The notes under the pieces: model-generated
The model's database searches: none
What the model was told of the DNA's origin: nothing
The model's input: only the letters and a program-made list of their open reading frames with translations
Assembly (NCBI GenBank): GCA_026260175.1
Contig: JAKCWW010000064.1
Location: 53,202-117,201, forward strand
Direction: 5' to 3'
From: Reticulitermes lucifugus
Lineage: Eukaryota > Arthropoda > Insecta > Blattodea > Rhinotermitidae
Length of the DNA: 64,000 bases
Part shown: positions 24,135 to 36,577 of the stretch, in pieces
Numbering within the stretch: the stretch's first letter is position 1
Layout: each line of letters starts with the position of its first letter
Program-made: the position numbers and the translations under genes

Positions 24135-26414
24135 GACCGTTTATGATGTGTTACACATGCAGCTCGAATCAGAGGAGTAAGAAAGGCATACAGAACTTTG
24201 ACGGCGGCGCCACTTGGAAAAATGAGTGCAGGCAGAGAGGCTATTATAAAGCGAATATTAGGAAAGTAGTTTAGGAAACTGGATAAGAACGGTCCAGGAT
24301 TGGCTCCCGTGCTGGAATTACGTAATATCACCGTTGAACTTTCGGGTTTAAATATCATACTTCGTCTGCATGATTAGACCCGTCGTGATGACACGACCAC
24401 GACTTTCGCCACAGCACACTCGGTGCAAAAGGTCAACGAACATTCCCAATGACAGGGTAAAGGATCTATGTTACAGCTACTGCCACATCAAGAAGCAGTT
24501 GGCTTTCTTGCTCTCTCGGTCACGTGAAATGTAATGCGAGACTGCAGTTGCAGTCTCGAGTGCGTCTGGGTACTCGAATGACTGCTAGCACTCAGAATGG
24601 GCGAGAATCTTGTCGGTAATCGAGTGACGAAATGGGTTCAGGTTTCATCAGAGGCAGCAGAACTGATCACCTGGAACTACGGTGCGCACTCAGGTAAAAC
24701 AGAATTCAAACCACGTGACAGACAGCAAGAATCCTACCTTTCCGCAGGTCCAATGACTACGCTTCGTACGAGGGGCGACAACGAACTGTATGCCGGCATA
24801 AAACGTAACCATCTTCAATTCTTATAGGGGAGGGGGGTGGAACGCAACTCCAATATCTAAAATGGCTTCTGTACAATGATATTACGCATATTCCCACACA
24901 TATCGTATCCATAATATGTGCGACATATGCGCAAATGAAGGCGTATAACAGATATTACTCGTGTACAGGTATACCTACACCGTCCTGTCGTATTTAAGAT
25001 CCGGTTTAATATTATCCTCCAACATACGCCTATCTCATCCTCCTTTATTTTATCAACCAACAGTACACCTTGGTAAGTACGAATCATGAAAATATCTTGA
25101 AAGGAGAACATTCCGAACTAATGCGGACGAACCAACCAAGGAGAACCAGAGAGAAAGTTAATTTTCTAAAGCTATATACGCAAGTACGGCACTTGAGAAG
25201 AAGCGGCGGCGGCGGAAGGGGGGTTGCACATAACATTTTGATTCAACGACTTCATGGGCAGAGGGCAGTTGGTGAGGTCGAGATGACGTGAGTTCGTATT
25301 ACATAGGTAGTGAACTGGAATAAATGATTTACAGTGTGAACAAGATGTCCGCCTCGAGTTAGTGACGACGGAACTTCGCGGAATACAGCAGGGAGCTTCT
25401 TGAACAGCTGAATCAATGTTCAAGCGAGGACCAGCGTTATTACGTCGTTGACTGAGTTATGAATGAAGGCGAGCCAAAATCTACTTGTTCCCTGCTTGTT
25501 AAAAGAGGACCAAAAGGAACGCGGGAGAAAACGTACACACTTTTCGTTATTTCGCAGAAAATACAACCAGAAACGGGCTAAGTACACTGCCAATTCTGCA
25601 CTAAACGCGCTATTTAAAAATTTCTCTTGAAGATGGAGACGAAGACACTACGTACAGCACCTCAGCGTTTGTGTGCGAAGGTGAACACAAAGCATGTCCT
25701 CAACCACTGAAACCTCACGCAATTACGCGTTTTTTATCCCCCACTCCTACAATGTCCTACTGTATTTCTAGCAGCCCTAACAAGAATGATCCAAAATGCA
25801 TGAGCATATAACAAACAGCCTACAACGAACGTATGAAGAAAACGTTACATACATATCCCAACAGAAGGCATGAAACAAACGATTCTCCAGGGATCTCCAA
25901 AGCAATATCATATACCTACAGCTACCGAATAACATTTACATTCAGCTTACAAATCATTTATAACTGATATCTGGTTCAAAGGGATCAAATATTAAATGAA
26001 ACCTATCGCATTACAGCGGTGATACGGTATGTCCAGTTTACACACACACAGTTCAGAACACTTCATATACAGTGAACACAGACTAACCTACAGTGTCCAA
26101 TCAAAGCCATTTGTAATGAAAACCTAATGGCTTGATAAACAACAATATAAACTAATCTCACTATGCATATTTTAACTTACAAATAACTGAATTCACAACA
26201 TCACAGACACGCAATGTAACAATTCATAATAACGCATTTCAGAATCGTATCCGTATGTCATGAACATTTTAGCTGTCGTGGGAATGGAGATTGACATATA
26301 TGCTCAAAAAATATCCTATACGGAACACACTAGCTCCTACAATACAGATTTGTAGTTCCGTCTCGTATCTGACACAATAAAATAAAAAAGCACAAAAATA
26401 TTTCCCTACGTACA
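24135..26414. other. No gene recognised; 10-bp-stem hairpin at 24537-24558
   Basis: CGAGACTGCA and TGCAGTCTCG form perfect 10-bp arms around GT at 24537-24558. Otherwise no gene or repeat family is seen in about 2.3 kb. Confidence 0.4.
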
Positions 26415-26615
26415 CCACGAAATAATATGGGACACGGGGTAGAGGTAAGGCTCCACTCATCCTAACCTTGGCACCAGAAGGAACTAAGTTGTCAGCTTCA
26501 CGCCCCGGCCGCTTTATCCCCGGGAACAGGGCACCCAGATACCGAATGAACAGGAGGATGTGTGTGCCCCAAACCCGGTATTGGCGTTTAGGAGGGTAAA
26601 ATCTGTTGCCCCTGC
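26415..26615 (-). mobile_element. SINE family 1, head lost or diverged
   Basis: Contains CACGCCCCGGCCGCTTTATC and CCCCGGGAACAGGGCACCC, matching the central body of the 41.2 kb copy (CACGCCCCGGCCGCTTTACC), with the order of blocks preserved. The region where the B box should lie (about 26575-26615) is too diverged to recognise. Confidence 0.65.
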
Positions 26616-27064
26616 TGGGCCCTCTCCGTAGCCTACGTCAGTTATCCCGGGTCCACAAAGATAAACTAAGCTGTCCGAAAGGCAGGCCAAGATTTCTACT
26701 TGCCCATCAGCCTATAAGAACGGAATCTCGAAAACACAAACTCGGATACACCCACATGCAGTCCATGGGACACAACGTAATCAACAGAAAAGGCCCCACC
26801 CTTTACGTCCTGATGACCAAGCTACGACGGAACACGTTGACACAGGAGACGTCAGCCACTTACCACTGTCTGTTACCGGATGTTCACAAAAAGCCAGTTC
26901 CAAGGAAAGGACACTAACTTACCTGAAACAAAAAGAAAAACATGCATAATTAATCACTTGCACAAAAGACTTATGTAAAATGGCGAAGGAAACAGGAAAT
27001 TGTCTCCAAGAACCGCTCCCACACTGCAGACACTTTCGTAACGACCTCATGCAAAGGTACTAGA
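26616..27064. other. No feature recognised
   Basis: A 103-codon plus-strand open frame covers part of the region, but no motif was recognised. Confidence 0.4.
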
Positions 27065-27570
27065 GTTTTATTCATGGCTGAACTAAATCCACGCAGCGTC
27101 CTTCTTCAGAAAGTAACAGTTCCACAGTTCATCAGGAAATTAACAATTATTTCATGGAACCCGAAGGGTAATCAACATGTTCAAACGTTCCCGCCACAGG
27201 TCCAAATTCTCAGCAAGATAAATCCAGGCTACATGCTCTCGACACACTAAAGATCCATTTTAGTATTATCTAAGCCCACGTCTTACAAGCGGTCTCTGCC
27301 CTTGAGGTTTTCCTACCAAACCTCTGTATGTATTTATCTTCTCCCCAGCGCGTGTCATATGCCTCGTAAATGTTAGCTTTTATTTGATCAACCTAATTCA
27401 AATCATGACGCTCCTCATTATGGAACTATGTCAGGATTCCCGTTACTTCCTCTGCCTCAGGTCCGAATATTCTGTGCACCCAGAGTTTATGTCCCCCCCC
27501 CCCGTTCCACTTCAATGTCAAAGACTATGTTTCACACCCATACAGAACATGCAACAGTATAATTAAGTTA
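27065..27570 (-). mobile_element. LINE family 2, C-terminal and 3' fragment
   Basis: Minus-strand translation, across several frame changes and stops, reads LIILLHVLYGCET, SLTLK, then RGLVGKPQGQRPLVRRGLDN, NTKMDL, and CREHVAWIYLAENLDLWRER. This matches in order the LINE segments LYGCETWSLT, LVGKPEGKRPLGRPRRRWED, NIKMDL and DWINLAQDRDRW. A C11 run interrupts the coding part near 27493. The 3' untranslated part contains AATAAA on the minus strand near 27075. About 500 bp remain; the fingers and palm of the reverse transcriptase are absent. Confidence 0.85.
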
Positions 27571-28126
27571 CAGACATGTTTATTCATGTTCATGAACTCA
27601 TCCTTACCATTCCTAACGAAACTTATCTTCGCTGGTTCAAAACTAAAATGACTACGCAAACGTTACTGAATAATAACAATTTTACTGGGACCTTAAGACA
27701 TTACAGTCTGCATGTAAGGAACCTCGGACAGGTCCTATATCGATTTTGGATACTTAATCCGTAGTCATGCCACATACAAACACAAAAGACCAGTTGCTGT
27801 ACGTGATAATGACTTTGACCTGACGACAACCGTTTCCAAGTTACAACAAAATGAGGTCTAAGGGGGCCCACATGCTGCCACATGTCACTGAACTTAGAGA
27901 CAGCTAGCTCATCATCCCAGCAGGATACATGAAGGGAACCAATTTCACTAGAAGATGAAGAGCTCGTAATTTCAAATTGTGATCAAACACTCATATTTAT
28001 ATTGCAATATCAGCAAGATGTGAAATGATGATTCGGTAAGAGCAGCGCATAATATTTTGCCTCTGTACATAAAACAATGTATGTTCTCAATTCTGGGCTA
28101 ATCATTCTACTACAACAAGAACAAGA
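27571..28126. other. No feature recognised
   Basis: No gene or repeat family seen. Confidence 0.45.
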
Positions 28127-28155
28127 ACTACTACTACTACTACTACCACCACCAT
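28127..28155. repeat. (CTA)n(CCA)n microsatellite
   Basis: Seven ACT/CTA units followed by CCA units; on the minus strand it produces a poly-Ser run in an open frame that is otherwise featureless. Confidence 0.9.
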
Positions 28156-28261
28156 CCGTTTTTAATTTTGCCATCCCGTTGTAATTTGTGATAAATCTAA
28201 ATTGAAAATAGCAAGGGGAGTTCAGTCGGCACAACAGACTTTACTATATCATATACATTTA

Positions 28262-28300
28262 CTACAACACGTTTCGACCTACGACGGCCATCCTCAGGAA
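28262..28300 (-). repeat. Hammerhead-like core in repeat remnant
   Basis: Minus strand: CCTGAGGA, T, stem GGCC with partner GGTC, then GAAACGTG. Same arrangement as at 14022-14060 and 19351-19381, again with one extra base after CTGANGA. The stem uses one G-T pair. Confidence 0.45.
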
Positions 28301-29436
28301 ACACCCATCCCAGTTAGAAGACAGTAATGACGAATATTGTTAGGTCTGTAGTCTTCTTGGCAGCTTTCTTGTATTCGAAGTAGGTGTGCAGAGCGCCAAA
28401 GAATGAGTAAACAAATCGCCAACAATATTACCACAGGAAGGACACGCTTACTTCTTACGGCCTGGAAGCGAATTCCCAAGGCTCAACCCAATAGGTCCGA
28501 GGTTTCAGCTGTACAGGCGCCATGCCATGGGTCACCTGAAGGGTAATACTGCTGTCATCTCTCGCTTTTCGCTGGGATTACGCTCAAAGACTCCGAGACC
28601 CCCGCGAAAAGGAACAATCCGCACCTCCAAAAAAAAAAAACGTTTTAGTATTTTTAGTGACTGTTTTCTTTGCAAAAACACTGTGATGTAAGCTTTTTTT
28701 TTTTACTTTAACTCCATTAACATCATGCGGCATGGCTCGAAGACCTATTCGAGTCGTCGAACAGTTTTGATGCCCCTATCCACCGACGAGTCCGAGTGAT
28801 GTATTTTCATTCTTGGGGCGAAACAGCGAAAAGCGAGGGATGACTGCATTACACATCAAGATACGTGACTTTCGAAAGACGAACGCAGAAGGCCGTTACT
28901 CTACATACACTGTACGGTGTCACAACTTTAACCCGTCTACAGCCCACTGTCACCACCACTATGCTACACGCACCCACAACCTCATGTTTACATGGGCACC
29001 AAGGCGTAGCAGTTACCGCTTCTGCTGAACGCCCAAAGACGTTGCAGTGTAATGTCTCTTCGTTCACAGTCAAACTGTAACATACATCAGAATTACATCT
29101 TCCTCACTGAAATATGACGTTCGAATAATGCGTCAAGGCCACATTCATCTTCAAACTTAACCTGACGTAACACTGGGTTATTTACACTGACCAAAACGTG
29201 CGGCGCGCTGATGCAGACATTGAAGTTCTAATTTTCAGCTGGAAGAGGCTGAAGCGGATCCGTAAAAATCTGTGATTTGACTCTGTAGGAGTAAGTAAAA
29301 ATTTTGATGGTCACTTGTAGTAGATGATATCCAGGCATGTATATCCAAGACGCTGCAGTCTATGTCTTCAGTGGGAAGTGGATCAAGTGCATTTCTAAGT
29401 AACTTTGTGATTTAACTTTAAAATGACCCTGTATAC
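28301..29436. other. No feature recognised
   Basis: Includes A- and T-runs near 28630 and 28695, with no gene or repeat family. Confidence 0.45.

Positions 29437-29475
<39 letters not shown>
29437..29475. repeat. (TA)n microsatellite
   Basis: Nineteen or so TA units with a single CA interruption near 29451. Confidence 0.95.
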
Positions 29476-30349
29476 TGAACCAGACGCGAATAGCAGACTA
29501 TTAGGACTGTAGGGATCGTTTCGAGAAAAGATCCAACTTACAAAACGACATGCATATCAATCATATCCCAGACAATGGACGTCTGCCATATTCATAAATC
29601 GGAACACCGTCATAACCGTTTAGAAGTTACAGTGTGACGAAGAGAGTACAGGAAACGGTCTCGGCTGTGAACGAAACAGGGTCCCTTCAGAATAGGCAAC
29701 AGAAGGAGAGTCCACCCAGCACAGTGTTAACTGTTATTAAGGACATTGTTCCAAGGCCAAATATAAGGACTTGGTGAATACTGACTGCATATGACGTTTC
29801 CCATAAGCGGACGTTAAATAATGGGGTAATCGGAGGCGGATGATTGCGTCCTAATGCACTGACCTTCTCTCAACGATAAGCTTAAGATGATCCGGGGTCA
29901 ATTGGAATGACTGTGAAGGCCTAATTTTAATGTAACATCCAAGAATTCACAAAGGGGGATTGAGAAAATTCACAAATAAATTCAGTGCGAAAAACACCCC
30001 ACCCAATGTCAAGAGTCGAAATGGGTACCTCCCAGAGACTCATCAGCGGCATCTGCTATGGCGAATGGAAATCGCCAACATTCCGGTTCCAAAACGCGCA
30101 ACATCAGGAGCTATAACGGTCTACAGATGATGACGAAAATGACAACAGGCAAAACTACAGCTAGTTCTGCAGCCGGTAACATTGTTACTCACAGAACAAA
30201 CCAAATATTAGGTCCCCACACAAGAATCAAATTCCTGTAATTAGGTACATACGGCCGTAAACATCATATTCCTGAAATTAAATCGACTAACAGAACAAGA
30301 AACGGCCGCCAAAATGGAGAGTAGCTGCGAATATATTGAATAAGCAGTC
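29476..30349. other. No feature recognised
   Basis: No gene or repeat family seen. Confidence 0.45.
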
Positions 30350-30605
30350 GCGGACAGCTGGCAAGGGGTGGTCCTCCAGCTTGGGGGTTGGTCGAGGCGC
30401 TAACAACTCATCACCCTAAGAACTTCCCACGCTACGAACCATTTCAGAGAACCTCAAACTCAGGCTCAGGATAGTTCGGCGAGCTCTTGCGAATGCGGTA
30501 ACAAACCTCCGGGTTTCATAAGCTGGGGGAAATTTCTTGACTCGCTGAATGCCTATTAGCTTCTCGATGACTCTGCTCCACGGAGTTAACAGTACAAGTG
30601 TCGCT
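30350..30605 (+). mobile_element. LINE family 2, 5' region joined to 3' end
   Basis: GGTGGTCCTCCAGCTTGGGG (about 30367-30386) is a segment I associate with the 5' part of the same insect LINE group. Only about 70 bp further, VVRRALANAVTNLRV-like coding sequence (about 30470-30510) and the downstream GCTTCTCGATGACTCTGCTC match the LINE's extreme 3' end (RWRALVNAVMNLRV, SRRTLLHGV). The reverse transcriptase that should separate them is missing, so the copy has a large internal deletion, or two fragments landed side by side. The assignment of the 5' block is from memory and is the weaker half. Confidence 0.6.
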
Positions 30606-33529
30606 ACAAGGATTTCAGATAACCACCCTGTATTCTGAACTCACATGGTCTGTCCCGTATTTGCGCTTTTAAGACAACTCCGCGTAGTAACCTGGCAATT
30701 TATACGCTGGTGAAAATGAATACAACACCTTCAAGTCCAAATCCCTACATTATCAATCCGAAACAGAAGTGACTGCCGGTTTACAAAAGCACTGTAACAG
30801 CAATGGCGGCACATGTTCATGGCATGGAGCAGCAACAGGACATACAGCGCCCCACGCCCTGAACTGATGCCACACAACGACACTCCGTATGCCCTTAATT
30901 ACGGAACGACTTTCATTGGTATGAATCAAGAAACTATCATCACTGCCTAGCACGAGGGAAACATGCATTGTAAACCGTGTCAATCAATACAGCTGGACAA
31001 TTTTGTCCGGCACAGAAACTTAAAATAAACATTAGCTTTTATAAACCCTCATAAATAAACATAACCTACTTCCTCTTACATGGATACGAAACAGGGGCAT
31101 TATACAGTTGTCCGCAACATATTCAATCATACTCTGTACGTGGCTAAGACCTGGATTCATGTCACCGGACGCAGCAAAACCCCGATCAATGTTCAGAAAA
31201 CGACCCTATCGCACAGGGCAATGAGCAAACAGAAGAAAGTGTCCGTGGGCCCGACATACCTCGCATCGATCCTGACCTATACAGTAGTTTATAAAATAAA
31301 GCGTTGACAACACTTGACAATGGAAGTAATAACAGAGTTCAGGAATCATTTTACGGTGCATATTTAGGCCCTTAAATGACAATACTAGCGCAGCCTGCTG
31401 TTTTCGGTGTAAATTACATTTCTATTCAAACAGGTACAATTATTAAATTATGTGACACAGAAATTTCTTGTAACGGGGAACTGAGCACTGAAGAACGGGC
31501 GGCGTCATCGGTCGCTATTCAACAACGGCGTCAAACGCTCTACGGCAAGAACTCCAGCGATAGGAAAACGCCATATATTATAATTCAGACATTCGCACAA
31601 ACTACGAGGAAAAATTTGCTGTGCCGATTGAAAAACAGCAAGATACTAAAGAACAGTGAAACACGAAGAGTGCACCAAAAACTGGAGAAGTTTACGCGCT
31701 GAAGAAAGAAGCGTTACGATACACAATCAGTCCAGATTCGAACAGTGAACCGTTCAACAGAAAGCTAAAACACGCCGTCCTGACCACAGTTTTGGATTTA
31801 CGGCCAACTAACGTAGAACAGCTACATCCTTTGACATTTTCCCAATGTGAAAGGCAATATTGTTTACAAATTTCACATGCAGATGTAGTCAAAAACTTCC
31901 CACACCATATCAATCGGATTTAAAGCCAGCGGAAAATCACACAGAACGCTGAAATCTGTTTCAAATACACTAACACGCTAACATTTATTTGGACGCGAAA
32001 TATTTAATAATGTACAGCGGTATAAAACTTTAATCCACAGTCCGGGACGACAGCGATTAGTGTACTACCGGAAACCAACACACGTTTTCAAACTAATAGA
32101 ATACCAGTTATCAAAACCACGGTACAGTGGATCACAACCAGAATTTGGGAAATTTCCACCTGGTACCTTTGCCCACACAATGCATTTGTGTGTTTGGTAT
32201 GGATCTCGGAACAAACAACGGTATTACCCCGTGCGGCATTAACTGATTGGTTTTCATAACCAAGATGGAGGGTGTTGGACTGCGCTATACGAACTGAATC
32301 TAAATATAATTCTCGTTAATCTTAGCCTTTAAAGAGTTAATTCTACCAAATAAGCAAATGAGCAGACCGTGTCTTCAATAATGCAGGTGTGTAACAGCTC
32401 AGCAGAGAATTCAAAGTCTAACACACATGAACCATGAAAGATATCCAAAGCATATAACAGACGGCTAAAGGTGTTCTAAGGGGCGAAAGCATCGCTACAA
32501 CGCAACAAGACGTACCAGTAAAGCTCCACAATCTGACCTAAGTCTTCACTCCGGAGATAACGGACAGCGCCAGCACAATACAATTAGGAGATATCACAGC
32601 TCCCTTCCTGGAAATGAATCTCACGTCTACTTGAAGGGACGCCACTTTACTCAGGCATCACAAGCAATTCCTATAAACATGCCCAAAAAGTCATTCACGC
32701 ATAGCAAAACATAAATTATACGTACATGGTCGAAGGAACGCAAAGGTGGGCATGAACATGTCTACCAATCTCTACGAAACGTACTGTAACAACGGATTTT
32801 TGAAGTAGTGTACACAAAAACAATTCCTCGACAATACGTCCGTCAGCGAACTATCAAGCTACAAATCGATCACGAAGAACTCGACGGCACTCAAGTGAGG
32901 TGGCACGGGAACATACGTACTGCATTGCAAAAGAGGTTGCTGACAAACTGCGGGACAAGTGGCTCTAGCCTGAATACCAATCATCAGAGACCTGTCCATG
33001 TCACTCACAGGCTCAGGGTCGCACAGACAATCTACGGAAGTGACCTCATTCGGGATCAATACCGACAGCACGTGTTCTCTGGGGACAGTAATTGTGATGC
33101 AATACCCGCTGCATCCCACTAACAGACACAAAACAAAGCACCTATAATTATGAGCCTCATTAGTCAGGTAATTCAATGGCAGGACAATCAAGAGGTCTAT
33201 TCTCCGGCAGAGGTGGAATTCTCTTCACCACCGAATTCAGACCAGCTGAAGCAAAGTGTAAGGAGTCCCGTTGGTAAAACGGCCGGATCATGAAGCTGCA
33301 TCTGCCGTTGAAGATAAAGACCACCTGCGCTTACACCGTCACGAATCCATACGCCTTAATGGTAAGGTAATAGTCGCAATTTTGACACATCTTGTATCTG
33401 CGACGACTCGTTTGTTCTGTTGTTTCACAAGAACGTTAACTACAGAAAAGGTCTACGACGATGAATGAAACGACCTGAGCCAGGAGTCGCGCACAACCTG
33501 CCTTCGACAACAGTAAGAGCAGAAACTGA
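30606..33529. other. No feature recognised
   Basis: Nearly 3 kb without a recognisable gene, repeat copy or promoter motif. Open frames up to 110 codons are present on both strands around 32808-33191, but they overlap each other antisense and show no motif. Confidence 0.45.
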
Positions 33530-33572
33530 TATCGATAAATCGCTACGTATCGATACGTTTCCGATATCGATA
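33530..33572. promoter_or_regulatory. Triple TATCGATA (DRE) cluster, candidate promoter
   Basis: Three exact TATCGATA octamers at 33530-33537, 33548-33555 and 33565-33572, starts 18 and 17 bp apart. TATCGATA is the DNA replication-related element bound by DREF in flies and is common just upstream of insect housekeeping genes. A more GC- and CpG-rich stretch follows (33585-33740), with an ATG in good context (GACAATG) at 33602 heading 74 open codons, and a 119-codon frame runs the other way. Which direction, if any, is transcribed is not clear. Confidence 0.4.
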
Positions 33573-33876
33573 AAGGTTTCTGCGTCTCGGCACTCGAGAC
33601 AATGCTTGGGAGCATACAATTACTTCTGTTGATACTTCGCGGAGAGGCGGGGACGGATCCATCGCCTCTGCGCTTGGCAGTGCTCATTACAAATTCGCGT
33701 TCGGAGCATTTCGCACAGGCGCCCGGGAAGCCGAACTCGCAGCCATACCTTACACGTGATACACAAAATGCGTCACAAATCGACGTGAAAATCAAGTGTG
33801 TTGCGTGCGAATTCTCTGGAGACTGAGAACCATCACTAAAACCTCAAATTCAAGCAGTCTGCATCCGGTCTACAGC

Positions 33877-34182
33877 GGCAAAGGTAAAGATCGGTTATCT
33901 TTCTGTACACCATGAAGGTACAGGGAAGAGGAAAGGTATAGCACCACACATTAATAACCTCTGCACTAGATGGAGGTGAGTGGTTAGTCTCAGGGCAACG
34001 CGGCTTTACCTCGCGGAACGTGTCCTCGGTACCCACTGAATAAGAAAATGCGTGAGCCCCAGAACTCGTCTCCACGTTCAAGAGAAGAGATAAATAAAAT
34101 CTCTTGCCTGTGCCGTGAACACAGCCGCGATTCCTCGGACGTCCAGCCCCCACCTAGTTACTATACCGACTGCGCAACCCCG
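33877..34182 (-). mobile_element. SINE family 1, diverged copy
   Basis: Minus strand: head around 34150-34182 with GCAGTCGGTATAGTAACTAG, body with GAGTACCG-like sequence, GTAAAGCCGCGTTGCC, and a terminal CTTTACCTTTGCC at the low-coordinate end. The B box is degraded (TCCGAGGAATCGCGG). About 305 bp. It lies 105 bp from the next family-1 copy, in the same orientation. Confidence 0.7.
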
Positions 34183-34287
34183 TTAATAAACACAGCAGTG
34201 CTTACTTTCATATCAACAGGCAGTGCATGACACTGGCCGACGTAAGTAATGTCGGAAGCACCCACTTTGGGTCAACAACGTATAAAC

Positions 34288-34556
34288 AAGTTCACCCTAG
34301 AACGGACCATGAACCTGCAGAGGGGGAGCAGAGGTGTAGCTATACTGTTTCTTTAACCTCGGCGACAGATGAGGGGTGGCCACGCCATGGCGGATTTACC
34401 CCCGCGAAAGAAACGCGGTACCCACTGTACAGGAGGCAGGGTGGGCTCCAGGGCCGGTCTGGACGGGTGAGAAAAATCTCGCCCCCACCGGGATTTGATC
34501 CCCGGACCGTCCAGCCCATAGCCAGAAGTTACACTGACTACGCTATCTTGGCCCAT
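34288..34556 (-). mobile_element. SINE family 1
   Basis: Minus strand: GATAGCGTAGTCAGTGTAAC (A-box region), GGGGATCAAATCCCGG (B box with one change), then TCCAGACCGGCCCTGGAGCC, CCTGCCTCCTGTACAGTGGG and GGGGGTAAATCCGCC, matching the 41.2 kb copy block by block. The translated frame reads IKSRWGRDFSHPSRPALEPT, the typical peptide of this SINE in insect hypothetical proteins. The terminal CTTTACC tail is missing. Confidence 0.85.
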
Positions 34557-36404
34557 AAACGTATACATATGGTTAACTTAAGAAAGCCTGACACTACTAC
34601 GCGGGCCCAAAACATTCTTCTCATCACCAATGAGTAAAAGGTTGAAGGTAATTTGAGACGCACCTTTATAAGCATACATCAGAAGTATTATCCATTTTAC
34701 ATAGATTTGTATTTAGATTTGTTTATGAACTATCCGGACAAAGATAAAAGCCCTTTTATCCCAGAACTAAATGTTCAACAACAGCACCATAACACACAAC
34801 ACGCTTGTGTATTAAAGCGTTTTTCTCAGGCTTGTAGCAAAACATGTCAGATGCACACAATGAACAACTCTAATTAGTCAAAGCCTGACAATTATAATTC
34901 ATACACATGGCACAGATCATTCAGCTCGCCATGAAGTGAATGAATCGGAAGAGAACGGCCAGAACCAACTTCAGACAGGTTAATTTACACATACTCTTTG
35001 AAATCGAACGAACCAGCGGTCCGGACTCTTGCATAACAAAGTTGGTATTACACGCTCTGCTAACAAAATTGCATGAATCACACAGTACAACAAAGCACGT
35101 GAAAATTTTTACTCATGCTATCACAGCCATAATGAGCAATTTGAATATCAATAGCCATGAAAATATAAACCATTTGCTGAGTTTGATTCGCTGAGTGTGT
35201 GAAATTAATAACTCCAATAGTACGTGCCAAAATCATTAGTAACTGAGGGCTCTACGTAAAAGCGAGAGTAAGCATACGCCCCAAACGTGTTCACAATACG
35301 GAAATCAAGTATCGCACGCACGCACACACACAGACGCCTATAACGAGTGAACCACGGAATTTGTCTGCGATTATTATGAAGTTGAACACATACTCGTTGT
35401 AGAATTATACCTTCCACGGAACAAAACTTGCCATAATTTTAACGTGAAGTATGTTTAAATCATGCGTACAACGGCACACTTCACATACAAAAATAAGAAT
35501 CCAGGACATGTGCAGTCTCTAGATCCTCCACTAGTTCTGCTTTCGAATATTTACTTGTAGTAATAATAATTTACTGAGGTGGGACAACCTACCGATTAAC
35601 ACCGGGTTATAACGGTGTTAGCTCTTCGCCAACAGATACATATCATATTTAAATCTCTTATCCTGTTAAACCACTTTGTCTAAATATCTGATCAAATTTC
35701 TTATTTTAGCTCATTAGTACGCCTACATCTTAATAATTCTCGAATTGCTAGTTTCTGGACAGCGCAGTCCTCTTCACCTGAACACCACAGGCATCTTCCT
35801 TTATCTCCCTCCTAACGTCTTTCTTCAACTTCCACACACCTGCTAGTAACCACGTTATTCCACTAGCAGCAGTGGTAGCAGTATAGAGAAATCCCTAACG
35901 TAAAAGGATTAAGCCGACTCAAATACGAATTGAGCTAGGTGAGTAAATTTGGCAACAAAATGTTCTATGACAACCAAAAACAGTAGAACAGTAAGATTCC
36001 AATCGTTTCCACCTACAATCGAAGAAAAATGTGACGTAGTTACCGTCAAGAAATACGAACTTAAAGCTAAGATCGTGTTAAGGCAACTGATACAAAAACT
36101 TCAACCTCCACAGTAAGTATCAGATTAAGTCTGCACAGATTACACTATCATGTTTTTTGGCTCCGTTGTCAGAACCCCAAATAGTGTCTCGAGGACCAGA
36201 ACAACATTTAATGCTATTTTCGTGTGTGACAGGATTGCTGGACTCACAAAATGCAATTGCATATACAGTGCCCGGAAAATGTTTTACAGTTTAAAGACGG
36301 TGTGACGTGGCAGACAAACGATGTTCGCGCCTTTGTAGGGCCTCGGGAGTTAAGTTCGTGAGAAAATTGATTTAACGAAGCTGCTGAGTACTCAGATTAT
36401 ATGG
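34557..36404. other. No feature recognised
   Basis: No gene or repeat family seen in about 1.8 kb. Confidence 0.45.
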
Positions 36405-36577
36405 TGCAGATAGTAGATGAATGAGTACGGAGTATTGGTGGACGGGTATTGACAGGGAGACAAACTCGCCCCGGTGCCACTTTGTCCACCACAAACCCCA
36501 CACGGTCTTGCCTGGGATCGATCCCTAACCTCAAGAGTGACAGGTTGGCGACCAACCGTCTGGGCCATAACACAGCA
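36405..36577 (-). mobile_element. SINE family 3, with tRNA-like head
   Basis: Minus strand: TGGCCCAGACGGTTGGTCG fits an A box, and AGGGATCGATCCCAGG about 40 bp later fits a B box. The body TTTGTGGTGGACAAAGTGGC and the 3' part match the 2.5 kb copy. It is the only family-3 copy here with both boxes, and it defines the head of the family. Confidence 0.75.

Noticed and set aside
29437-29475. Origin or matrix-attachment element in the (TA)n run
   Set aside because: A simple microsatellite explains it; no other supporting motif.
33836-34153. 105-codon minus-strand open frame as a gene
   Set aside because: It lies inside the SINE at 33877-34182.
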